Positions 54,825 to 61,637 of a stretch of DNA of 64,000 bases are shown piece by piece; positions within the stretch are counted from its first letter, which is position 1, and each line of letters starts with the position of its first letter. The notes beneath the pieces are model-generated. The model saw nothing but the letters and a program-made list of their open reading frames with translations, had not been told where the DNA came from and searched no databases. The stretch comes from Spirochaetales bacterium (GTDB lineage Bacteria > Spirochaetota > Spirochaetia > Treponematales > UBA12059), in contig JAFGNN010000059.1 of the NCBI GenBank assembly GCA_016926955.1, positions 124,001 to 188,000 of the forward strand. Direction: 5' to 3'. Position numbers and translations under genes: made by a program.

Positions 54825-54877
54825 GAGCTCTGTCCCTGGCGAGCGGGATCCGCCGCGCGGGCTCTGTCCCCGCGCGG
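54825..54877. repeat. Hairpin region with two GCTCTGTCCC motif copies
   Basis: GAGCTCTGTCCC (54825-54836) and GCTCTGTCCCC (54861-54871) lie in the gap between rnfB and the methyltransferase gene. The second copy forms the loop of a perfect 9-bp G+C stem: 54853-54861 pairs with 54869-54877. No T-run follows on either strand, so this is not a terminator itself. The same motif recurs at four other places in this 8-kb region. Confidence 0.6.
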
Positions 54878-54889
54878 GGCGGGAGGCAT

Positions 54890-54920
54890 TAAGAAAACGC
54901 CCCCGGCGGATGCCGGGGGC
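54890..54920 (-). terminator. Intrinsic terminator of the rnf operon
   Basis: Read on the minus strand, a perfect 9-bp stem GCCCCCGGC/GCCGGGGGC with a 4-nt loop (54920-54899) is followed by GTTTTCTTAA. It lies 112 nt beyond the rnfB stop. This is a strong intrinsic terminator for the rnf transcript and separates it from the defence genes. Confidence 0.8.
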
Positions 54921-55031
54921 GCGGGGTTTCCAGGCGGCGGAAAGGGCCGGGCGGGCCTTCCGGGAGGGTCGAAGCGAGCAGGCGACGAAGCCCGTTCGCC
55001 TTCTTCCCCCGGAAGTCCCCGAACGCCCCGC

Positions 55032-55892
55032 TCAAACCTCCGCGGGGGCGGCGTCGACGCCGGACTTGCGGACGACGACGGGCTTGCCTTCGATGGTTTC
55101 GAGGAGGTGGTAGCACTTGGTCGGGCACTTCTCGACGCAGATGCCGCACGAGGTGCATTTCGAGTAGTCGGTGACCGGGATGCCGTTGACCATGGAGATG
55201 CACTTCTCGGGGCAGGCGCGAACGCAGGCCTCGCACTTGATGCAACCGACCTTGCAGCTCTTCATGACGTTGGCCTTGATCACGTTGCGGTTGGAGCAGG
55301 TGACCACGGAGCCGACGCGCGCCTTGGGCGCCATCTGGAAGAGAAGCTGCGGGCACTCGGCGGCGCACATGCCGCAGCCGGTGCACTTATCGTAGTCGAC
55401 GTGCGGCAGGCCGTCGTCGCCCATGTGGAGGGCGTCGAACATGCACACGAGCGTGCAGTCGCCGAAGCCCATGCAACCCCACTGGCAGAGTTTGGTGCCG
55501 CCCGTGGAGATCTTGGCGGCGCGACAGGTCTTGACGCCGACGTACTCGCCCTTCTGCGGGGCCTTGTCCTTGACGCCCTGGCAAAGCAGGACGGCGACGA
55601 CGTCCTCGGCGCTGGCGCTCACGCCCATGAGGTTCGCGACGTTCTCGGCGACGGCCTTGCCGCCGGGGGCGCACTTGTCCACGGGAGCTTGTCCCGCGGC
55701 GACTGCGTTGGCATAGGCGTCGCAGCCGGGATAGCCGCAGGCGCCGCAGTTGGCGCCCGGCAGGGCGTCGCGGACCGCCACTACGCGGGGGTCGACGGGC
55801 ACCTCGAAGAGCTTCTTGAAGATGCCGAGGATGAGCCCGATGACGAAGGCCAGGGCGAAGGCGAAGCCCAGGGTGATCAGTACGATGTTCAT
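55032..55892 (-). CDS. rnfB: Rnf complex iron-sulfur subunit RnfB
   Basis: This 286-residue subunit has an N-terminal membrane anchor (residues about 2-25). A 4Fe-4S domain with NCGACGYPGC follows (near residue 48), then paired ferredoxin domains with CTGCGMCAAECP and further cysteine clusters ending in CTSCGICVEKCP. Extra cysteine motifs beyond the E. coli type occur, as in many anaerobes. It accepts electrons from ferredoxin on the cytoplasmic side. It is the last gene of the operon; a terminator follows. Confidence 0.95.
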   Translation of the reverse strand: MNIVLITLGFAFALAFVIGLILGIFKKLFEVPVDPRVVAVRDALPGANCGACGYPGCDAYANAVAAGQAPVDKCAPGGKAVAENVANLMGVSASAEDVVAVLLCQGVKDKAPQKGEYVGVKTCRAAKISTGGTKLCQWGCMGFGDCTLVCMFDALHMGDDGLPHVDYDKCTGCGMCAAECPQLLFQMAPKARVGSVVTCSNRNVIKANVMKSCKVGCIKCEACVRACPEKCISMVNGIPVTDYSKCTSCGICVEKCPTKCYHLLETIEGKPVVVRKSGVDAAPAEV

Positions 55893-55902
55893 CGCTGCGG
55901 CC

Positions 55903-56505
55903 TCACTTTATCAGCCCGGAGAAGCCCATGAACGCCACGGCGAGCAGGCTCGTCGCGACGAAGAGACTGGGCGTCCCCTTGATGAAGGCGGGAAGGTTGG
56001 CGGTCTTCATGCGGTCGCGGATGCCGGCGAGCAGCACGAGCGAGAGCGTGAAGCCGACCGAGGCGCCGACCGAGTAGACGAGCGATTCGGCGAGGTTGTA
56101 CTTCTTCGTGATGTTGTCGAAGGTGACCGCCAGGATGGCGCAGTTGGTGGTGATGAGCGGCAGGTAGATGCCCATCGCGGCGTAGAGGCTCGGCACGTTC
56201 TTCTTGAGGAAGAACTCGACCAGCTGCACCAGTGCCGCGATGACCAGGATGAACACCAGGATCTGCAGGAAGCTCAGGTCGAAAATCGGCGATATGGCCA
56301 TCAGCTTGGGATTGGCCAGCACGTAATGGTAGAGCGGCCAGGTCACGGCGCTCGCGAGCACCGTGACGAAGGTGACGGCTCCGCCCATGCCGATGGACTT
56401 CGAGACGTCGTTCGACATGCCGATGAAGGCGCAGAGCGCCAGGAAGCGCATCAGGATGGCATTGTCGACGATCGCGGCCTGGAGGAAAATCTTGACGAGG
56501 TTCAT
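55903..56505 (-). CDS. rnfA: Rnf complex membrane subunit RnfA
   Basis: This 200-residue integral membrane subunit has six spans. Its N-terminal LVKIFLQAAIVDNAIL and the CAFIGMSND stretch near residue 27 are typical of RnfA, which carries a conserved cysteine. A second conserved cysteine lies in TTNCAILAV. Together with RnfE it holds a membrane-embedded 2Fe-2S centre. The ATG overlaps the rnfE stop by ATGA. Confidence 0.95.
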   Translation of the reverse strand: MNLVKIFLQAAIVDNAILMRFLALCAFIGMSNDVSKSIGMGGAVTFVTVLASAVTWPLYHYVLANPKLMAISPIFDLSFLQILVFILVIAALVQLVEFFLKKNVPSLYAAMGIYLPLITTNCAILAVTFDNITKKYNLAESLVYSVGASVGFTLSLVLLAGIRDRMKTANLPAFIKGTPSLFVATSLLAVAFMGFSGLIK

Positions 56506-57128
56506 GCCGCCTCCTTCGCCGCGTCCGCGGCCGCGGGGAACACCTTTTTCAGCCAGAAGTTGAGCGAGATGAAGAGGCCGAAGACCAGGAAGCCGCCGGG
56601 CGGCAGCGTGAAGAACAGGATGTTCACGTACGTGTCGGGCATGATCTGGATGCCGGCCAGCGTTCCGTTGCCGAGCAGTTCGCGGAAGGCGCTGATGCCG
56701 ACGAGGACCCAGGTGTAGCCGACGCCCATGCCGAGCGCGTCGACGGCGGCGTCGAGCGGCTTCTCCTTCGACGCGAAGGCCTCGACGCGGCCCATGATGA
56801 TGCAGTTGACCACGATCAGGGGGATGAACACGCCCATCGCTTTCGAAAGGTCGGGCGTGTAGGCCTTCATGACGAGGTCGACCATGGTGGTGAACGCCGC
56901 GATGACGATGATGAAGATCGGGATGCGCGCGGAGTTCGGGATGAGCTTGCGGAAGAGCGATATGACCACTTCCGCGAAGAAGATGACGAAGGTCATGGCG
57001 GCGCCCATGCCGATGCCGTTCTGCACGCTCGTGGTCACCGCGAGCGCGGAGCAGAGGCCGATCATGAGCATGAGCAGCGGGTTCTCGACGATGATGCCCC
57101 GCGAGAAGATCTTCCAGAGGCGCTTCAT
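56502..57128 (-). CDS. rnfE: Rnf complex membrane subunit RnfE
   Basis: This 208-residue polytopic subunit is homologous to RnfA. It has KIFSRGIIVENPLLMLMIGLCSALAV near the N-terminus and IPLIVVNCIIMGR, the two segments that contribute cysteines to the central cluster. ATG 57128 shares a base with the rnfG stop (TAATG). The much longer open frame extending upstream is a shadow of rnfG/rnfD and is not translated. Confidence 0.95.
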   Translation of the reverse strand: MKRLWKIFSRGIIVENPLLMLMIGLCSALAVTTSVQNGIGMGAAMTFVIFFAEVVISLFRKLIPNSARIPIFIIVIAAFTTMVDLVMKAYTPDLSKAMGVFIPLIVVNCIIMGRVEAFASKEKPLDAAVDALGMGVGYTWVLVGISAFRELLGNGTLAGIQIMPDTYVNILFFTLPPGGFLVFGLFISLNFWLKKVFPAAADAAKEAA

Positions 57129-57742
57129 TACTTGCCCTCCTCGGCGAAGGCCTTGAGCCGGGCGTAGCCCGCGTCGCCGGCGGCCTTCACGATGCGCGTC
57201 AGGGCCTTGCTGGTGATGGTCGAGGCGGTGATCGCTACGACGTCGTTCTTTACCTCGAAGGCGTCGGACAGGCTCTTTCCGACGAACTGCATCGGCCAGG
57301 TGGTGCCGGACGATCGATCGACGAAGTAGTTGGGGCTCGTGGCGTTGGCGCCGAGGCCGGGCGTGTCCTTGAGGGTCAGGATTTTGATGCCCGCGATGCC
57401 GTTGCCGGCGTCGACGCCGACCAGGATCGAGGCGTCGCCGCCGTAGCTGGGACCGAAGGCCTTGACCGCGATGCCGACGCGCTCGCCGGGACCGCTGACC
57501 GCGACGTAGCTCTCGGTGAAGCGCACGGCGGGATCGGCGGATACGAGGGTCTCGGGCATGAGCTGGAAACTCGTGGCTTCGGGGAAGAGCTCGGCGAGCG
57601 ACTCTTCCGTCTGCCGTTTTTCGAGGCCCTTGATGGTCGGTGAAGTGATGGAGTAAACGACTGCGAGCGCGACGCAAGCGCCGGCCGCGAAAAGGGCCAG
57701 AGTCAGGCCGAGGCCGGCGGATTCCTTGAGGGTGGCCTTCAC
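57128..57742 (-). CDS. rnfG: Rnf complex FMN-binding subunit RnfG
   Basis: This 204-residue subunit has one N-terminal membrane span (residues about 10-32) and an FMN_bind domain facing outward. GVDAGNGIAGIKIL lies in the middle, and the flavinylation site is in ITASTITS (SGATxT-type; threonine accepts covalent FMN). The start at GTG 57742 is in a GTGA overlap with rnfD. All expected features are present. Confidence 0.95.
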   Translation of the reverse strand: MKATLKESAGLGLTLALFAAGACVALAVVYSITSPTIKGLEKRQTEESLAELFPEATSFQLMPETLVSADPAVRFTESYVAVSGPGERVGIAVKAFGPSYGGDASILVGVDAGNGIAGIKILTLKDTPGLGANATSPNYFVDRSSGTTWPMQFVGKSLSDAFEVKNDVVAITASTITSKALTRIVKAAGDAGYARLKAFAEEGK

Positions 57743-58776
57743 TTCGCGGCCTCCTTGGCGGGCTTGGCCGGCGGCACAAAGCCGAACTTCTTCACCCTGA
57801 GCTTGTCGAGGAAGGGAGTCAGCGCGTTCATGAGCAGGATGCCGTACGTGACACCCTCGGGAAAGGCGCCGAAGCGGCGGATCAGCACGGTCAGGAGCCC
57901 CGCCCCGACACCGAAGAAGGCCTTGCCCTTCGGCGTCATCGGCGAGCTCGAGTAGTCGGTGGCCATGAAGAAGGCCCCGAGCACGACTCCGCCGGACAGC
58001 ACGGCCAGCACGGGGTCGAGGCCGAGCGCCCACGAGCCGAGGAAAACCGAACCGATCATGGCGACGGGGATGATCCACTGGATGACCCCGAGCGCCAGGA
58101 GCAAAGCCGCGCCGACAAGGATCAGCAGGATGGAGCTTTCGCCGAGCGAGCCGGAGCGGTTGCCGAGGAACATGGTCCAGTAGAGGCCGCCCATGTCGTT
58201 CGCGCCGACTTTGTCCAGGAGCTGGGCCATGGCGCTCGAGGCGGCCTCCGCCGCGCCGGAACCCGCCTGGAGCAGGGCCTGCTCGGCGGTCTTGTAGACG
58301 CCCAGGGGAGTGGCGGTCGCGACGGCGTCCGCGCTGAAAGGCGCGGTCCAGGCGGTCAGGGCCGCAGGGAAGCTCATCAGCAGCATCGCGCGGCCGGCGA
58401 GGGCCGGGTTGAAGGGGTTGGCGCCGATGCCGCCGAAGAACTCCTTGACCACCACGATGGCGAAGACCGCGCCGAGCGCGACCATCCAAAGCGGGGTGGA
58501 GGCGGGGATGACCAAGGCCAGGAGCAGGCCGGTGACCACGGCGGACAGGTCTCCGATCGAGACAGGTTTCCGTATGAGGGCGCGGAAGCCCCACTCGGAG
58601 AGGACCGACGCCGCCACGCTCGTCAGGACGACGAGCAGCGCGGGGATGCCGTACAGCACGATTCCGTAGACGGTGGTGGGTAAGAGGGCGACGACGACCG
58701 CCGCCATGACCTTGCGCGTCGAGGCTCCGGCGAAGGCGCTCGGGCTCGACGAGAGCAAGAGGCTATTTGCCGGCAT
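57739..58776 (-). CDS. rnfD: Rnf complex membrane subunit RnfD
   Basis: This 345-residue polytopic protein carries covalent FMN at the threonine of the VATATPLG motif (near residue 155). An early GFRALIRKP, GGIGANPFNPALAGRA and GVTYGILLMN toward the end are diagnostic. It forms part of the sodium- or proton-pumping core. It overlaps rnfC by 14 nt. Confidence 0.95.
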   Translation of the reverse strand: MPANSLLLSSSPSAFAGASTRKVMAAVVVALLPTTVYGIVLYGIPALLVVLTSVAASVLSEWGFRALIRKPVSIGDLSAVVTGLLLALVIPASTPLWMVALGAVFAIVVVKEFFGGIGANPFNPALAGRAMLLMSFPAALTAWTAPFSADAVATATPLGVYKTAEQALLQAGSGAAEAASSAMAQLLDKVGANDMGGLYWTMFLGNRSGSLGESSILLILVGAALLLALGVIQWIIPVAMIGSVFLGSWALGLDPVLAVLSGGVVLGAFFMATDYSSSPMTPKGKAFFGVGAGLLTVLIRRFGAFPEGVTYGILLMNALTPFLDKLRVKKFGFVPPAKPAKEAAK

Positions 58777-60109
58777 GCTTCGCCTCCTTGGCTATCTTGT
58801 TGCGCAGAAGCTGCTTGCCGACGCGGAAGCGCTGGACCAGCTGGATGTGGGCGGGGCAGACGAAGCTGCAGGTGCCGCACTCGATGCAGTCGAGGACGCC
58901 GATCTCGCGGGCCAGGTCCAGGTCGCCCGCCTCGAGGGCCTTGTTGAGCAGGGCCGGCGAAAGACGGCAGGAACAGGCGCGCATGCAGCGCCCGCAGCGG
59001 ATGCAGGGATCCTCGGCGGGTGCCTTGGCTTCGCTCGCGTCAAGGAAAAGCACGCCGGAGGTGTTCTTCTGGATCGGGAAGGTCCAGTGCGGCACGGGCA
59101 CCCCCATCATGGGGCCGCCCGCCACCACTTTGCGGACCTTGGGCTCGATGACCTTGAGCACCTCGGGCACCAGGTCCGCGACGACGGTGCCGATCGGCAC
59201 ATAGAGGTTCTTCGCCTCCGCGAGGGCCCCGCCCGAGGCGGTGAACCCGCGCTCGATGAGGGGCTTGCCGTCGCGGAAGGCTTCGCAGACGGCGACGAAG
59301 GTGCCGACGTTCTGCACGACCGCGCCCACGTCCATTGGCAAGCCGCCGGAAGGCACTTCCTTGCCGGTGACCGCGACGATCAGCATCTTCTCGCCGCCCT
59401 GCGGGTACTTGGTCTTGAGCAGGACGATCTCGATGCCCGCGCCGCGCGCGCGCTCCGCGATGGCCTTCTCGAGCCCGTCAACGCAGTGCTTCTTGTTTTC
59501 CTCGAGGCCGATGACGCCTCGCTTGACGCCGAGCAGCCGCATCACGATGGCCATGCCCTCGACGAAGTCGCCGGGGTTCTCGATCAGGACGCGTTCGTCG
59601 ATGGTCAGGTAGGGCTCGCACTCGGCCGCGTTGGCGATGACCACGTCGATGGGCTTGTTCGGCGGCGGGGCCAGCTTGACCCAGGTGGGGAAACCGGCGC
59701 CGCCCATGCCGACAATGCCGGCCTCGTGGATGCGGGCCAGGGCCTCTTCCTTCGTGCAGGCGAAGCCGTCAAGCGGGCTCATGAACTCCGTCGCGCCCGA
59801 GCCGTCCGGCTCGATGACGACGCAGAGGCCCTCGACGTTGTTCGGCTGCATGCGCGGCTCGATCTTCTTGACCGTGCCCGCGACGGACGCGTGCACGGGG
59901 CAGGTCATGCGTCCGTCTGAGTCGGCGATCTTCTGGCCGCGCTTGACCGTGTCGCCGACCTTGACCAAGGCCTGTATCGGCGCGCCGAAATGCTGGTTGA
60001 CGGGAATGACGACCTGCTTGACCTGCTCGACGCGTTCGATCGGCAGCTCTGCGGATCGTTCCTTCCTCTCCGGCGGGTGGGCTCCGCCTCGGAACGTCTT
60101 GGTGCTCAT
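58763..60109 (-). CDS. rnfC: Rnf complex NADH-binding subunit RnfC
   Basis: This 448-residue subunit has an N-terminal RnfC barrel-sandwich region, a GIVGMGGAGFPTWVKL flavin/NAD site (near residue 135), an SLBB segment and two 4Fe-4S clusters (C369/C372/C375/C379 and C408/C411/C414/C418). Start choice: ATG 60109 follows AAAGGAGA, a strong ribosome-binding site; an open frame upstream has no such site. It is the first gene of rnfCDGEAB, which couples ferredoxin:NAD electron transfer to an ion gradient. Confidence 0.95.
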   Translation of the reverse strand: MSTKTFRGGAHPPERKERSAELPIERVEQVKQVVIPVNQHFGAPIQALVKVGDTVKRGQKIADSDGRMTCPVHASVAGTVKKIEPRMQPNNVEGLCVVIEPDGSGATEFMSPLDGFACTKEEALARIHEAGIVGMGGAGFPTWVKLAPPPNKPIDVVIANAAECEPYLTIDERVLIENPGDFVEGMAIVMRLLGVKRGVIGLEENKKHCVDGLEKAIAERARGAGIEIVLLKTKYPQGGEKMLIVAVTGKEVPSGGLPMDVGAVVQNVGTFVAVCEAFRDGKPLIERGFTASGGALAEAKNLYVPIGTVVADLVPEVLKVIEPKVRKVVAGGPMMGVPVPHWTFPIQKNTSGVLFLDASEAKAPAEDPCIRCGRCMRACSCRLSPALLNKALEAGDLDLAREIGVLDCIECGTCSFVCPAHIQLVQRFRVGKQLLRNKIAKEAKHAGK

Positions 60110-60477
60110 ATCGGAACGGTTCTCCTTTCCGGGTTCTCCGGTCGGACCGGTTCTTCCTTGGGCCGGCTTGCGCCCGCCTGAGGGACTGAGAGAGACGGGA
60201 AATCGGATGCGGGGACGGAACGAAGCCGGGAAGCGCGCGGGGCGCCCGGACAAGCTGCACGTTCTTCCGGCACGAGGCGCGAACGCCGTGGGCCGACGAC
60301 GGAGGCGCGTCCCGACGCGCCATCCTAGCCCGCGATTCGGGGCCGGTCAAGCGACCATGTGGTCGTTTTGGACATATCTGTCAATATAGATATAGCGATA
60401 TATAAGCTAACATACAGTGACCCGGGGCTATATACGGCAACCTGGCCAGGTCCGGCTGCCGACCTCCACGATTCCGA
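60110..60477. other. 368-nt corA-rnf intergenic region
   Basis: This gap contains the rnf promoter and palindrome (separate entry), a very A+T-rich segment (about 60368-60420) and the 12-nt palindrome ACCTGGCCAGGT (60440-60451), flanked by GGCA and TGCC. The palindrome lies 26 nt after the corA stop and may help end that transcript, but no T-run follows. The leader from promoter to rnfC is about 200 nt. No gene is seen. Confidence 0.5.
60322..60365 (-). promoter_or_regulatory. Promoter of the rnf operon with an upstream palindrome
   Basis: On the minus strand, TTGACC (60350-60345), a 17-nt spacer and TAGGAT (60327-60322) form a good sigma70 promoter. Immediately upstream of the -35 lies the palindrome CGACCA-TG-TGGTCG (60365-60352), a position typical of an activator or repressor site. 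The A+T-rich segment beyond it could act as an UP-like element. Confidence 0.6.
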
Positions 60478-61575
60478 CTAGAACCATCGCTTCCGCTTGA
60501 AATAGAGGAGCATGCCTGCCGCGATGAGCGCCATGAGGCCCCAGACCGCCGGGTACGCCCACCGCTCGTCGAGTTCGGGCATGTGTACGAAGTTCATTCC
60601 GTACACACCGGCTATGAAAGTGAGCGGAATGAAGAGGGTCGAGATGATGGTAAGCACCTTCATGATCTCGTTCATCCTGTTCGAAATTGAAGAGTTATAG
60701 AGGTCCCGGATGCTCGCCGCGCTTTCCCGGTACGTTTCCAGCGCCTCAAGGGCTTGGACCGTGTTCTCGTGAAGGTCTCGCAGGAAGGGTTCGAGCCCGT
60801 CCTCCAGCAAGTCCGTGTCCAGGCGCTGGAGCGCCGTCACCGTTTCGCGAATTGGCCAGACGACGCGGCGCATGCGGTTCAGTTCAGCCTTGGTCCGCTG
60901 CAGAACCGACATGAACGCGGGGTTGTAGCGCCCTTCCATGATCGTCGACTCCGCCTCTTCCAGGCGCTCTCCGAGCGATTCGAGTACCGAGAAGTAGTTG
61001 TCGACCATGATGTCCAGCAGCGCGTAAGCCAGGAAGCTGGAGCCCCGGCGACGGAGCTTGGCGTTTCCCGATTTGATCCGCTCGCGCACGGGGCCTAAAC
61101 AGTCCCCGGGTCTTGCCTGGAAGGTGACCAGGACCGAGCGCGTCAGGATGAAGGATACCTGTTCGTACTCGATCTCGTCGTCAGGAAGGTTTCGTATCAT
61201 CTTGCCGACGACAAGCACGTAATGGCCGAAATCCTCCACCTTCGGCCTGTGCTCGACGTTGAGGATGTCCTCGAGCGACAGCGGATCGACTCGCAGATAG
61301 CCGCACAGAGTCTTCAACGCCTCGATGTCGCCGAATCCGTTGACGTTGATCCAGTTGACCCTGTCTTCCTCGAGCATCGCGAGGATTTCCTCCACGCTCG
61401 AAGGCGTGGCGAAGGTGGCGTCGGAGGGACCGTACTGGATGAGCGAAAAAGCCGCGTCGGCCGGCTCGAGGACGCCGAGGTAGATCGCGGCGCCCGGCGG
61501 AGCCCCGGCCTCGACCTGCGGAGTGAATGCGGGCACGATGCCGCGCCGCTTGCGCGGCTTGGTCCGACGACTCAT
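60478..61575 (-). CDS. corA: CorA-type magnesium/cobalt transporter
   Basis: This 365-residue protein has a large cytoplasmic N-terminal domain and two C-terminal membrane spans (about residues 310-330 and 342-360). The signature YGMNF motif lies at the end of the first span, followed by an acidic loop (MPELDER). It forms pentameric channels for Mg2+, with Co2+/Ni2+ also possible. There is no direct link to the neighbouring genes. Confidence 0.95.
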   Translation of the reverse strand: MSRRTKPRKRRGIVPAFTPQVEAGAPPGAAIYLGVLEPADAAFSLIQYGPSDATFATPSSVEEILAMLEEDRVNWINVNGFGDIEALKTLCGYLRVDPLSLEDILNVEHRPKVEDFGHYVLVVGKMIRNLPDDEIEYEQVSFILTRSVLVTFQARPGDCLGPVRERIKSGNAKLRRRGSSFLAYALLDIMVDNYFSVLESLGERLEEAESTIMEGRYNPAFMSVLQRTKAELNRMRRVVWPIRETVTALQRLDTDLLEDGLEPFLRDLHENTVQALEALETYRESAASIRDLYNSSISNRMNEIMKVLTIISTLFIPLTFIAGVYGMNFVHMPELDERWAYPAVWGLMALIAAGMLLYFKRKRWF

Positions 61576-61637
61576 GCGAGCAGTCTAGCGCCGAGCGCGG
61601 TTCCGCGCCAGACGTGGCCGTCGCCGGACTGTCCGCA

